Of a DNA stretch of 64,000 nt, positions 18,042-26,690 are shown in pieces. The position numbers and the translations under genes are program-made. This DNA is from Rhizobium sophoriradicis (GTDB lineage Bacteria; Pseudomonadota; Alphaproteobacteria; Rhizobiales; Rhizobiaceae). The notes beneath the pieces were generated by a model, which saw only the letters and a list, made by a program, of their open reading frames with translations, was not told the DNA's origin and searched no databases. The stretch spans positions 124,001 through 188,000 of the forward strand of contig NZ_RQIH01000002.1 of NCBI RefSeq assembly GCF_003939025.1. Direction: 5' to 3'. The stretch's first letter is position 1; every line of letters starts with the position of its first letter.

Positions 18042-19952
18042 TCAGACGCGTTCCATCACGTAACTTCCCGGCGCTTCCTCGATCGCATTCAGCGCATCGC
18101 CGCCGGGTTTGCGCGCCGCAACGCGTCTGCCGTCATGCGTCTCGATCCAGGCCCGCCAATGCGGCCACCACGATCCCGGCGTCTCGGTCGCCTGCTCGAG
18201 CCAGGTTTCGTACTCGCCCTTGGCCGGGCCGCCCGTCCAGAATTGATACTTCTTCTTGTCGGGCGGGTTGACAACGCCGGCGATATGTCCCGAGCCGGTG
18301 ACGACGAATTCCACCTTGCCGCCGAAGAACCGGCTGCCGAGGAAGACGGATTTGGCAGGGGCGATGTGGTCCTCGCGGGTGGCGAGATTATAGATCGGGA
18401 TCTTCACGTCCTTCAGCGACACGGGCTTGCCGTCGAGGATCATCTCGTTCTGCGTCAGCGCGTTGCGGAGATAGCAGTTGCGCAGATAGAAGGCATGATT
18501 TGCCGCCGCCATGCGGGTCGAATCGGCGTTCCAGAACAACAGGTCGAAGGGCAGTGGCTCCTGGCCCTTGAGGTAGCTGTTGACGAAATAGGGCCAGATC
18601 AGCTCGGAAGCGCGCAGCATGTTGAAGGCCATCGACATTTTCGAGCCGTCAAGATAGCCGGCGGACTTCATATGCTCTTCGAGCGCGGCAAGCTGCTCCT
18701 CGTCGACGAAGACTTTCAGGTCGCCGGCATGGGTGAAGTCGACCTGGGTGGTGAAGAGCGTCGCAGTCTTGATGCGCTTGTTCTTCTCCTTGGCGTGCAA
18801 GGCCAGCGTCGCCGCCAGCAGCGTGCCGCCGACGCAGTAGCCGACGGCATTGACCTCCTTCTCGCCGGTCGCCTTCTCGATTATCTCGAGCGCGAAATCG
18901 ATGCCTTCTCGGGCATAGGCCGCCCAGTCCTTCTCGGCGTGCCGCGCATCCGGGTTGACCCAGGAAATCACGAAGACGGTCTGCCCCTGGTCGACGCACC
19001 ATTTGATGAAGGATTTCTGCGGGTTGAGGTCGAGAATATAGAATTTGTTGATCCAGGGCGGGCAGATCAGCAGGGGCCGCTTCAGCACCGTCTCGGTGGA
19101 CGCCTCGTACTGGATGATCTGGCAGATATCGTTCTGGGCGATCACCTTGCCCGGCGTCAGCGCCATGTCGCGGCCGACGGCGAATTTCGTCATGTCGGTC
19201 TGGCGAAGGCGAAGCTCGCCCCTGCCGGCGGCGATATCCTCGGCGAGCATTTTCATCCCGCGCACCAGGTTTTCGCCGTTGCTGGCAATCGTCTCGCGAT
19301 AGAGCTGCGGATTGGTGGGGATAAAGTTGCTCGGCGAAAGCGCTGCCGTGATCTGCTTCACATAGAAGCCGGCCTTGTGCTTCGTGTGCTCGTCAAGGCC
19401 GTCGGTCTCCGACACCAGCTTCTCCACCCAGTCGGTGGTTACGAAATAGACCTGGCGGAGAAAATCGAAGAAGGGATTCTTCTGCCAGTCCTCGTCGGAG
19501 AAGCGCTTGTCCTTGCGGGTGTCCGGCTCGGGCGGCAGGGGCTCGCCTGGCAGTCCGCTCATGCTTTGCATGCGCTGCATCGAGCGCATCCAGATGCCGA
19601 AGAACGAAGACATCAGCTGCGTCTGCGCCTCGAAGGTGCGGCGGGGATCGGAGATCCAGTATTCGCTGACCTTGGAAAGCGTCTTGACCATGTCTGCCAT
19701 CGGATCGATGACGGTTTCGCTGATCTCGCCGCGTTCGCGCGGCGCAAGCCAGGCCGAAGCGGCTTGCCCGAGATTTTCGAGCGCCCGGGCGAAATTCATC
19801 GCCATGGTCTCGGGATCCTTCAACACATAGGGATCGAGATCGGTTGCGTCGAAACCGGCCTTGCCGCCATTCTTCTGGCCGCCACTCTCCTGCTTGCTGT
19901 CGGTCACCATTTCCTCCGGCGGCAGCACCCTATTTATCCGTTCGTTGTACAT
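18042..19952 (-). CDS. phaC: Class I poly(3-hydroxyalkanoate) synthase
   Basis: 636 aa from the ATG at 19952 (MYNERINRVLPPEEMVTDSK), the length I recall for rhizobial PhaC. The N-terminal PhaC domain is followed by an alpha/beta hydrolase core. Its modified lipase box VGYCVGGTL carries the catalytic Cys, TREDHIAP the Asp, and VVTGSGHIAGVVNPP the His. It polymerises 3-hydroxyacyl-CoA into storage granules. The phasin at 47931 is a likely granule partner. The gene is transcribed divergently from the lipoprotein/aminotransferase genes at 20 kb. Confidence 0.96.
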   Translation of the reverse strand: MYNERINRVLPPEEMVTDSKQESGGQKNGGKAGFDATDLDPYVLKDPETMAMNFARALENLGQAASAWLAPRERGEISETVIDPMADMVKTLSKVSEYWISDPRRTFEAQTQLMSSFFGIWMRSMQRMQSMSGLPGEPLPPEPDTRKDKRFSDEDWQKNPFFDFLRQVYFVTTDWVEKLVSETDGLDEHTKHKAGFYVKQITAALSPSNFIPTNPQLYRETIASNGENLVRGMKMLAEDIAAGRGELRLRQTDMTKFAVGRDMALTPGKVIAQNDICQIIQYEASTETVLKRPLLICPPWINKFYILDLNPQKSFIKWCVDQGQTVFVISWVNPDARHAEKDWAAYAREGIDFALEIIEKATGEKEVNAVGYCVGGTLLAATLALHAKEKNKRIKTATLFTTQVDFTHAGDLKVFVDEEQLAALEEHMKSAGYLDGSKMSMAFNMLRASELIWPYFVNSYLKGQEPLPFDLLFWNADSTRMAAANHAFYLRNCYLRNALTQNEMILDGKPVSLKDVKIPIYNLATREDHIAPAKSVFLGSRFFGGKVEFVVTGSGHIAGVVNPPDKKKYQFWTGGPAKGEYETWLEQATETPGSWWPHWRAWIETHDGRRVAARKPGGDALNAIEEAPGSYVMERV

Positions 19953-20056
19953 CGTGATCGAACGAGAAAACAAGTTCCACCCGCATCGGCTCGTGCTATT
20001 GCTTTGTGGCTGCGACAAATTTAACAGTCGAAGCAGTCAGAACTGGATTTTGAGGC

Positions 20057-20470
20057 ATGACGAAGAACGGCATTCGGCGCATCGCAACCTTCAACCGCAC
20101 CGCATTGATTTGCGCCGCGGCGGCGATGGCCCTTGCCGGATGCAATCTTACGACGGAGGAGAAGGCCGCGGCCGCTGCCAAGCGAGCGGCGCCGACCGCC
20201 GTCGTCATGCCGGCCACCAAGGGCGATGCAATCGAAGGTGGGCTTGCGAAGTCGCCGGACGGCTATCCGAATTTCGGCGCGCCGCTGACGGCCGCCAATG
20301 TCCAGATGAGCGACGAGCAGGCGGCCGAACTGCAGCATCAGCTGACAGCACTTGCCGCCCGGCGCAAGGCCGGCACGATCTCGGAAGCCGAATATCAGGC
20401 CAAGGTCGCCGAAATGCGCCGCCTGGCCGCCGAGCACGGCGAGCAGACGCTCTCCGAAATCTCCAAATAA
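20057..20470 (+). CDS. Small predicted lipoprotein
   Basis: 137 aa with a signal peptide and lipobox (AAAAMALAGCNLTTEE, Cys at about residue 30). An Ala-rich segment follows, then a C-terminal helical part LQHQLTALAARRKAGTISEA and EYQAKVAEMRRLA, which resembles a SHOCT-type short helical domain. It should be anchored in the outer or inner membrane. It is divergent from phaC. No function is recognised. Confidence 0.8.
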   Translation: MTKNGIRRIATFNRTALICAAAAMALAGCNLTTEEKAAAAAKRAAPTAVVMPATKGDAIEGGLAKSPDGYPNFGAPLTAANVQMSDEQAAELQHQLTALAARRKAGTISEAEYQAKVAEMRRLAAEHGEQTLSEISK

Positions 20471-20691
20471 ACCTTGCCTTTCAAGCGATTTGGACGCAAA
20501 GCCTTCGGCAAGGATCGGAAGATGCAATTTTCCTGATAATGCGCTTTGCGCGGCCTTTTCGTCAAAGATTTGCCGCGTGGCTTGGGTCTGATGAATACGG
20601 CGCTGCGATTCTGAAGTTCGTGTCGCAGCCGCCGGGAGACGGAACGAACTTCGACTGCGGCCCGAAATGCCGCCTTTCCATGGGGAATGAA

Positions 20692-21909
20692 ATGGAAGAG
20701 TTTCACAAAGTCCGGCGTTTGCCGCCTTATGTTTTCGAACAGGTCAACCGTTTGAAAGCAAGCGCGCGAGCGGGCGGCGCCGATATCATCGATCTCGGCA
20801 TGGGAAACCCTGACCTTCCCACTCCCCAGGCGATCGTCGACAAGCTCTGCGAAGTCGTGCAGGACCCGCGCACGCACCGTTATTCGTCGTCCAAGGGCAT
20901 TCCGGGGCTGCGTCGCGCTCAGGCCGCCTATTATGCCCGCCGTTTCGGCGTCAAGCTCAACCCGGATACGCAGGTGGTCGCCACCTTGGGCTCCAAGGAA
21001 GGCTTCGCCAATATGGCCCAGGCGATCACGGCGCCCGGCGATGTCATCCTCTGCCCGAACCCGACCTATCCGATCCACGCCTTCGGCTTCCTGATGGCGG
21101 GCGGCGTGATCCGCTCCATGTCGGTCGAGCCGGACGAGAGCTTTTTTCCGCCGCTCGAGCGCGCCGTCCGGCATTCGATCCCGAAGCCGCTGGCGCTGAT
21201 CCTCAACTATCCCTCGAACCCGACCGCCCTCGTCGCGACGCTCGATTTCTACAAGGACGTCGTCGCCTTCGCCAAGAAGCACGACATCATCGTGCTGTCC
21301 GACCTTGCCTATTCGGAGATTTACTTCGACGGCGCTCCGCCGCCGTCGGTTCTCGAAGTGCCGGGCGCGATGGATGTGACGGTCGAGTTCACCTCGATGT
21401 CGAAGACCTTCTCCATGCCCGGCTGGCGCATGGGCTTTGCCGTCGGCAACGAGCGGCTGATCGCGGCGCTCACCCGCGTCAAGTCCTATCTTGACTACGG
21501 CGCCTTCACGCCGATCCAGGTGGCGGCGACGCACGCGCTGAACGGCGATGGTTCCGACATTGCCGAAGTCCGCAACGTCTATAAGCGCCGTCGCGACGTC
21601 ATGGTCGAAAGCTTCGGCAAGGCCGGCTTCGAAGTGCCGCCGCCGGCTGCCACCATGTTCGCCTGGGCGAAGATTCCGGAAAAGTTCCGTCATCTCGGCT
21701 CGTTGGAATTCTCCAAGCTCTTGGTCGAAAAGGCCGACGTCGCCGTTGCCCCCGGTATCGGCTTCGGCGAACAGGGCGACGACTATGTCCGTCTGGCGCT
21801 TGTCGAGAACGAACACCGCATCCGCCAGGCTGCGCGCAACATCAAGAAGTTCATGTCGACGGCGGACGAGACGATGCATAACGTCATTTCGCTGAACGCA
21901 CACCGCTAA
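20692..21909 (+). CDS. Aminotransferase, AlaC-like (alanine/LL-DAP aminotransferase type)
   Basis: 405 aa from the ATG at 20692, preceded by GGGGA six bases upstream (20680 is an in-frame alternative). It has MEEFHKVRRLPPYVFEQVN, DLGMGNPDLPTPQAIVDKL, LILNYPSNPTALVA, VLSDLAYSEIYFDG and the PLP lysine in FTSMSKTFSMPGWRMGFAVG. This matches AlaC-type glutamate-pyruvate aminotransferases, often auto-annotated as LL-diaminopimelate aminotransferase. It is followed by hom after 61 bp, which fits amino-acid metabolism. A long upstream in-frame extension (from 19861) is not coding-like. Confidence 0.9.
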   Translation: MEEFHKVRRLPPYVFEQVNRLKASARAGGADIIDLGMGNPDLPTPQAIVDKLCEVVQDPRTHRYSSSKGIPGLRRAQAAYYARRFGVKLNPDTQVVATLGSKEGFANMAQAITAPGDVILCPNPTYPIHAFGFLMAGGVIRSMSVEPDESFFPPLERAVRHSIPKPLALILNYPSNPTALVATLDFYKDVVAFAKKHDIIVLSDLAYSEIYFDGAPPPSVLEVPGAMDVTVEFTSMSKTFSMPGWRMGFAVGNERLIAALTRVKSYLDYGAFTPIQVAATHALNGDGSDIAEVRNVYKRRRDVMVESFGKAGFEVPPPAATMFAWAKIPEKFRHLGSLEFSKLLVEKADVAVAPGIGFGEQGDDYVRLALVENEHRIRQAARNIKKFMSTADETMHNVISLNAHR

Positions 21910-21920
21910 TTTCAACGCTC

Positions 21921-21943
21921 GGCAGCCGCCTTCCGCGGCTGCC
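21921..21943 (+). terminator. Perfect 9-bp hairpin between aminotransferase and hom
   Basis: GGCAGCCGC (21921-21929) and GCGGCTGCC (21935-21943) form a perfect stem with a 5-nt loop, 12 bp after the aminotransferase stop. There is no T-run, so it is more likely a partial attenuator or mRNA-stabilising structure than a full terminator. Confidence 0.45.
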
Positions 21944-21970
21944 GCCACACAGACATTTCAGGATCGATCC

Positions 21971-23296
21971 ATGGCAGATGCCCTCAAAATCGGCATTGCG
22001 GGCTTGGGCACCGTTGGCGCCTCGCTTGTCCGCATCATTCAGCAGAAGAGCAACGAGCTTGCCGTCACCTGCGGGCGTCCGATCACGATCACGGCGGTCT
22101 CCGCGCGCGACAAGACGCGGGACCGCGGGATCGACCTTTCCGGCGTCACCTGGTTCGACCGGCCGGAAGAGCTTGCCGAAAAGGGCGACATCGATGTCTT
22201 CGTCGAGCTGATGGGCGGGGCCGAAGGGCCTGCCAACGTCTCGGTGCGTACAGCACTGCGGCGCGGTCTCCATGTGGTGACGGCCAACAAGGCTCTGCTT
22301 GCCTATCACGGCGTCGAGCTTGCAACGATCGCCGAGGAGAAAGGCTCGCTCCTGAACTTCGAAGCAGCGGTCGCCGGCGGCATTCCCGTCATCAAGGCCC
22401 TGCGCGAATCTCTGACGGGCAATGCCGTCTCGCGCATCTACGGCATCATGAACGGCACCTGCAATTACATCCTGACCAAGATGGAGAAGGAAGGGCTTTC
22501 CTTCGCCGAATGCCTCAAGGAAGCGCAGCGGCTGGGTTATGCCGAGGCCGATCCTGCCTTCGATATCGAGGGCAACGACACCGCCCACAAGCTCGCCATC
22601 CTGACGACGCTTGCCTTCGGCAATCGCATCGCCGCCGACGATATCTATCTCGAGGGTATCACCAACATTTCGATCGAGGATATCCATGCCGCGGCCGAGC
22701 TCGGCTACCGCATCAAGCTGTTGGGCGTTGCCCAGCGCACCGAGACCGGCATTGAGCAGCGCGTCCATCCCACAATGGTGCCGGTCGATTCGGTCATCGC
22801 CCAGGTGGACGGCGTCACCAATGCGGTGGCGATCGAATCCGATGTGCTCGGCGAGCTGCTGATGGTCGGTCCCGGTGCCGGCGGCAATGCCACGGCCTCG
22901 TCGGTGCTCGGTGACATCGCCGATATCGCCAAGAGCCGGCCGGGCGCCCAGCGCGTGCCGGTGCTCGGCCATCCTGCAAAGGCGCTCGAGCCCTACCGCA
23001 AGGCGCAGATGCAGAGCCACGAGGGCGGCTATTTCATCCGCCTGACGGTGCTCGACCGCACCGGCGTCTTTGCAAGCGTCGCCACCCGCATGGCCGAAAA
23101 CCACATCTCGCTCGAATCGATCGTGCAGCGCTCCAAGCAGCATCTGGCGCCGTCGCACCACCAGACGATCATTCTCGTTACCCATGCGACGATGGAGGAA
23201 TCGGTGCGTAAGGCCGTCGCCTCGATCAGGTCGGAAGGTTATCTCTTCGGCGAGCCGCAGGTCATCCGCATCGAGCGGCCGAAAGAGGAAGCTTGA
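21971..23296 (+). CDS. hom: Homoserine dehydrogenase
   Basis: 441 aa. The N-terminal Rossmann motif is GIAGLGTVGASLV and the central catalytic region carries NGTCNYILTKMEKEG and GYAEADPAFDIEGNDTAHK. A C-terminal ACT domain (about residues 355-430) has LTVLDRTGVFASVATRMAEN, the usual site of threonine feedback inhibition. The enzyme reduces aspartate semialdehyde to homoserine for threonine and methionine synthesis. It is monofunctional, not fused to aspartokinase. Confidence 0.96.
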   Translation: MADALKIGIAGLGTVGASLVRIIQQKSNELAVTCGRPITITAVSARDKTRDRGIDLSGVTWFDRPEELAEKGDIDVFVELMGGAEGPANVSVRTALRRGLHVVTANKALLAYHGVELATIAEEKGSLLNFEAAVAGGIPVIKALRESLTGNAVSRIYGIMNGTCNYILTKMEKEGLSFAECLKEAQRLGYAEADPAFDIEGNDTAHKLAILTTLAFGNRIAADDIYLEGITNISIEDIHAAAELGYRIKLLGVAQRTETGIEQRVHPTMVPVDSVIAQVDGVTNAVAIESDVLGELLMVGPGAGGNATASSVLGDIADIAKSRPGAQRVPVLGHPAKALEPYRKAQMQSHEGGYFIRLTVLDRTGVFASVATRMAENHISLESIVQRSKQHLAPSHHQTIILVTHATMEESVRKAVASIRSEGYLFGEPQVIRIERPKEEA

Positions 23297-23334
23297 TCCT
23301 TTCCCGTTCGGGAACACGAGCCGCCCTGTCTTCT

Positions 23335-23379
23335 TGAACTGACCCGCGAAAGTTGGACATCAAACTTCGGGGCAGTTCA
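23335..23379. repeat. Facing IS3/IS150-like terminal inverted repeats (element scar)
   Basis: Between hom and the next gene, TGAACTGACCCGCGAAAGTT (23335-23354) faces a near-inverted copy whose complement begins TGAACTGCCCCGAAGTTTG (23379 leftwards). Both resemble ends of IS3-family (IS150-group) elements, which typically begin TGxACTGxCCCC and include GTTxGACA. Only a few bases separate them, as if an element had been deleted to its ends. It could alternatively act as the hom terminator hairpin. Confidence 0.5.
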
Positions 23380-23503
23380 CGATGGCAGCGCGGCTATTTC
23401 TGTTGATCGTGCAACCCGTCCGTAATGAAGTCTATATTAACAAAGACGCAAATATTGATATAAATAAAACCATAGATGGTGAGTCGTCGGCGTGGAGAAT
23501 TTC

Positions 23504-23749
23504 ATGAGCAAGGACAGCCATGCCGGGAAGGGGTATGGCTGCCCGAGCGAGGCGCCGCCAAACCGTCCTGATGTGCCTGGGGCAATTCTCAAGCCGGTCC
23601 ATCGCGACATTCGCGGGGAGATTGCCGATGACATTGACGACGAAGAAAACACCGAGGGCCGCAACTGGGCCATTCTGCTGACGCTCTTTTCGTTCCTGCT
23701 GGTGCAAATCGGCGGCATTGCCATGATCATCTGGGCGATCTTCTGGTAA
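23504..23749 (+). CDS. Small single-helix membrane protein
   Basis: 81 aa from the ATG at 23504, with GGAGA five bases upstream (GTG 23492 is an alternative). A hydrophilic acidic N-terminal part (DIDDEENTEGRN) is followed by one C-terminal transmembrane segment (WAILLTLFSFLLVQIGGIAM). The upstream DNA is unusually AT-rich for this window (23421-23480), consistent with a promoter. Function unknown. Confidence 0.65.
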   Translation: MSKDSHAGKGYGCPSEAPPNRPDVPGAILKPVHRDIRGEIADDIDDEENTEGRNWAILLTLFSFLLVQIGGIAMIIWAIFW

Positions 23750-23829
23750 AAATCCGTGTCTGCACGTCGATCCCTATGTTATCTCCGCTGCTCCTGTAGA
23801 AAGAACAGATGACATCAGCGGAGTTTGGC

Positions 23830-25632
23830 ATGGCAGATCTCGTCGATCCGGTACAACGCGCGTTTCTCGGCGTGGAGAAGTCCGCGCTCGACAATCGCTG
23901 GGTTGCGCGGCTCGACCAGGCCGGCCAGAATCGGGCGCTCGCCATGTCGCAGGTTCACGGGCTGCCGGATCTGATCGCTCGCGTGCTCGCCGGACGCGGC
24001 GTCCCGGTGGACGAGGCGATCGAATTTCTCGATCCGACGATCCGCAGCCTGATGCCCGATCCCCACACGCTGACCGACTGCGAGAAGGCGGCGACCCGCC
24101 TCATGCGGGCGATCGAGCGCGGCGAGAGCGTGGCGATTTTCGGCGACTACGATGTCGACGGCGCGGCCTCATCGGCGCTGATGTTTCGCTTTCTCAGCCA
24201 TTTCGGCGTCAAGACGAACATCTACATTCCCGACCGGATCTTTGAAGGCTACGGCCCCAATCCGGCAGCGATCAACCAGCTGATCGACAATGGCGCCCGG
24301 CTGATCGTCACCGTCGATTGCGGCTCCACCAGTCACGAGGCGCTTGCGGCGGCTGCGGCGCGCAATATCGATGTCGTCGTTATCGATCACCACCAGGTGA
24401 CACACGAGCTGCCGCCTTGCCATGCGCTGGTCAACCCGAACCGCGAAGACGATCTCTCGGGGCAGGGGCATCTGTGCGCGGCCGGCGTCGTCTTCATGGT
24501 GCTGGTCGCGACGCTGAGGCTGCTGCGCGCGGCCGGCAACAAGGGCATCCTGGCCATCGACCTGTTGCAATGGCTGGATATCGTCGCACTTGCGACGGTC
24601 TGCGATGTCGTGCCGCTGAAGGGGCTCAACCGCGCCTATGTGGTGAAGGGGCTGGTCGCCGCCCGCCACCAGAGCAATGCCGGACTTGCCGCGCTCTTCC
24701 GCAAGGCCGGGCTCGCCGGCCCGGTGACACCCTATCATTTCGGCTTCCTGATCGGCCCGCGCATCAATGCGGGTGGGCGAATCGGCGATGCCGCACTCGG
24801 AAGCCGCCTGCTGACGCTCGACGATGCGGGCGAGGCTGAAATGATCGCCCAACGCCTCGACGAGCTCAACCGCGAGCGCCAGGCAATGGAGGCCGTGATG
24901 CTACAGGAGGCGGAAGCCGAGGCGCTGGCCGAGTACGGCGACGGCGAGGGCGCCTCCGTCATCGTCACCGCCCACGAGAAATGGCATCCCGGCATCGTCG
25001 GGCTGATCGCGGCGCGGCTGAAGGAAAAGTTCAAACGGCCGGCCTTCGCGATAGCCTTCGATCCCTCCGGCCGCGGCACCGGCTCGGGCCGCTCCATCAA
25101 CGGCTTCGACATGGGCAAAATGGTGCGGGCGGCGGTCGACGAGGGGCTGCTCGTCAAGGGCGGCGGCCACGCCATGGCCGCGGGCCTGACCGTCGAGCGC
25201 GCCGATCTCGGCAGGCTCAGAACTTTCTTTACCGAAAAGGCGGCAAGGACGGTGGCGAACCTCGTCGCCAACGAGACGCTGAAGATCGACGGGGCGATCG
25301 GCGCCAGCGGCGCCACGCTCGAACTCATCGATCGCCTGGAGGCCGCCGGCCCCTACGGCTCCGGCCACGCCCAGCCGCTCTTTGCCGTGCCGGCGCACCG
25401 CGTGCGCGACGCGCGCCTAGTCGGTGAGAAACATGTGAAGGTGACGCTGGAGGCGATGGACGGGTCGCGGCTCGATGGAATCGCGTTCCGCGCCGCCGAT
25501 ACGGCGCTCGGCAATCTTCTCGTCAATTCACGCGGCGCCAGCCTGCATGTGGCCGGTACGCTCGGCGCCGAGCATTACCAGGGCGCCCGCCGCCTCCAGC
25601 TGCGCGTCTGCGATGCCGCGCCGGCAAAATAG
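23830..25632 (+). CDS. recJ: Single-stranded-DNA-specific exonuclease RecJ
   Basis: 600 aa from the ATG at 23830, preceded by GGAG six bases upstream (23809 is also in frame). The DHH phosphoesterase motifs are FGDYDVDGAASSALM, IVTVDCGSTSHEA and VVIDHHQVTHELPP. The DHHA1 domain has GGRIGDAALGSRL and KGGGHAMAAGLTVE, and the C-terminal OB-like domain ends LRVCDAAPAK. RecJ degrades ssDNA 5'-3' in recombination and mismatch repair. Confidence 0.96.
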   Translation: MADLVDPVQRAFLGVEKSALDNRWVARLDQAGQNRALAMSQVHGLPDLIARVLAGRGVPVDEAIEFLDPTIRSLMPDPHTLTDCEKAATRLMRAIERGESVAIFGDYDVDGAASSALMFRFLSHFGVKTNIYIPDRIFEGYGPNPAAINQLIDNGARLIVTVDCGSTSHEALAAAAARNIDVVVIDHHQVTHELPPCHALVNPNREDDLSGQGHLCAAGVVFMVLVATLRLLRAAGNKGILAIDLLQWLDIVALATVCDVVPLKGLNRAYVVKGLVAARHQSNAGLAALFRKAGLAGPVTPYHFGFLIGPRINAGGRIGDAALGSRLLTLDDAGEAEMIAQRLDELNRERQAMEAVMLQEAEAEALAEYGDGEGASVIVTAHEKWHPGIVGLIAARLKEKFKRPAFAIAFDPSGRGTGSGRSINGFDMGKMVRAAVDEGLLVKGGGHAMAAGLTVERADLGRLRTFFTEKAARTVANLVANETLKIDGAIGASGATLELIDRLEAAGPYGSGHAQPLFAVPAHRVRDARLVGEKHVKVTLEAMDGSRLDGIAFRAADTALGNLLVNSRGASLHVAGTLGAEHYQGARRLQLRVCDAAPAK

Positions 25633-25679
25633 AAGGCCGCACAAAAGGGCTGATGTTGAGGAATTCGCGGGGAGAAAAG

Positions 25680-25754
25680 TGGCACGCCCTAGGGGAGTCG
25701 AACCCCTCTTCCCAGAATGAAAATCTGGTGTCCTAACCGATAGACGAAGGGCGC
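25680..25754 (-). tRNA. tRNA-Glu (TTC), copy 1
   Basis: On the minus strand a 75-nt cloverleaf with encoded CCA. Acceptor GCGCCCT pairs with AGGGCGT, the anticodon stem CCAGA/TCTGG encloses loop TTTTCAT (anticodon TTC), and the T-arm is AGGGG-TTCGACT-CCCCT. It is identical to the tRNA at 26418-26492. Confidence 0.97.
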
Positions 25755-25772
25755 TTCCTTCGTGGTGGCGCC

Positions 25773-25801
25773 CTTATAGTCAGCACCTTCAAAAGCCGCA
25801 A
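25773..25801 (-). promoter_or_regulatory. tRNA-Glu promoter, copy 1
   Basis: Minus strand: -35 TTGCGG (25796-25801), 17-bp spacer, -10 TATAAG (25773-25778), then a GC-rich GGGCGCC discriminator typical of stringently controlled stable-RNA promoters. Confidence 0.75.
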
Positions 25802-25996
25802 GCGCCAAGGCGCGAAAAAATCATCGTTTTCGCCGATTTTTTTGCTGCTGTGGAAAACGTGGCGAACGGTATGGCGGACCGGGAGAATTCAAGCCCGGCG
25901 GATCATTTGGGGGGCACGCCCCACCCCTTACGAGAGCTCTGCGCAACGTCGGTTGTGTGCGTCAAGTTCAGCAAAATGGGGCAGTCATGAGACTGG

Positions 25997-26190
25997 TCAT
26001 GCGGCATTGCGGAGAGCGAGTTTCTTGTGCTCTCTGAGGTCGTCCATGTTGATGTAGCGGTTGGCCTCCATCCAGTTTTCGTGGGTTTCGACGGCTAGTG
26101 CCCGGACTAGGCGCAAGCAGCTGTCGGTGTTGGGAAAGATGCGCACGACATAGGTTCGCAACGTCTTACGAGAGCTGTCGCCGCGATGAC
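25997..26190 (-). pseudogene. IS256-family transposase, C-terminal remnant
   Basis: Minus-strand reading to the TGA at 25997 gives DSSRKTLRTYVVRIFPN, CLRLVRALAVETHENWMEAN and RYINMDDLREHKKLALRNAA. This is the conserved C-terminus of IS256-family transposases. No start or DDE catalytic region remains. A 12-bp sequence CTTACGAGAGCT occurs just outside the fragment (25927-25938) and at its upstream limit (26165-26176), perhaps the breakpoint of the deletion. Confidence 0.8.
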
Positions 26191-26268
26191 TGCCGCAAAG
26201 CGGTCGCCTCCTCGATGATCAGATTTTCTTCGGCGCGCCTTCGTCAAAGGCAAGCTCTAGCCCAAATG

Positions 26269-26343
26269 TGGTACGCCCTAGGGGAGTCGAACCCCTCTTT
26301 ACAGAATGAGAATCTGTCGTCCTAACCGATAGACGAAGGGCGC
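26269..26343 (-). tRNA. tRNA-Glu (CTC)
   Basis: 75-nt cloverleaf with encoded CCA on the minus strand. It has the same acceptor and T-arm as the flanking tRNA-Glu(TTC) genes, but the anticodon arm is ACAGA-TTCTCAT-TCTGT, giving anticodon CTC. The discriminator base is A instead of G. Confidence 0.97.
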
Positions 26344-26357
26344 AGGCCGGCTTTGCT

Positions 26358-26386
26358 AAAATAGGAGCGCACGCCGGCTTCTGCAA
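26358..26386 (-). promoter_or_regulatory. tRNA-Glu(CTC) promoter
   Basis: Minus strand: -35 TTGCAG (26381-26386), 17-bp spacer, -10 TATTTT (26358-26363). It is unrelated in sequence to the promoters of the two TTC copies apart from the core elements. Confidence 0.65.
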
Positions 26387-26417
26387 GCGGATGCGTTGGC
26401 TTCAATGTGGAGGAGAA

Positions 26418-26492
26418 TGGCACGCCCTAGGGGAGTCGAACCCCTCTTCCCAGAATGAAAATCTGGTGTCCTAACCGATAGACGAAGGGCGC
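26418..26492 (-). tRNA. tRNA-Glu (TTC), copy 2
   Basis: Identical 75-nt sequence to 25680-25754, anticodon TTC, CCA encoded. It is part of the 125-bp direct repeat. Confidence 0.97.
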
Positions 26493-26510
26493 TTCCTTCG
26501 TGGTGGCGCC

Positions 26511-26539
26511 CTTATAGTCAGCACCTTCAAAAGCCGCAA
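26511..26539 (-). promoter_or_regulatory. tRNA-Glu promoter, copy 2
   Basis: Same elements as copy 1: -35 TTGCGG (26534-26539), 17-bp spacer, -10 TATAAG (26511-26516). Confidence 0.75.
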
Positions 26540-26690
26540 GCGGCAAATTCAATTTTTTTCAAAAAAATGACAGATATTTTCGCGGCTCAAGGATGGGACA
26601 TTACCGCTGCCGAATCAACGGCTTGTATGGCTTGCCGGAAGCGCGGCAAGCCGAGATGACGTAACGTGATGCCATTCCATGCGGTCGATA

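Larger units (their letters stand above)
25680..25804. repeat. 125-bp perfect direct repeat, copy 1 (tRNA-Glu plus promoter)
   Basis: Bases 25680-25804 are identical to 26418-26542, covering the whole tRNA-Glu(TTC) gene and its upstream promoter. Similarity stops abruptly on both sides. The two copies bracket a tRNA-Glu(CTC) and an IS256 transposase fragment. Confidence 0.95.
26418..26542. repeat. 125-bp perfect direct repeat, copy 2
   Basis: Second copy of the repeat at 25680-25804, offset by 738 bp, same orientation, no mismatches. Confidence 0.95.

Noticed and set aside
17997..20024. 675-codon plus-strand open frame across phaC
   Set aside because: Antisense of phaC. Its composition (Arg/His/Leu/Val-rich, no family motif) is a shadow of a GC-rich gene.
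21884..23317. 477-codon minus-strand open frame across hom
   Set aside because: Antisense of a clear homoserine dehydrogenase with complete motifs.
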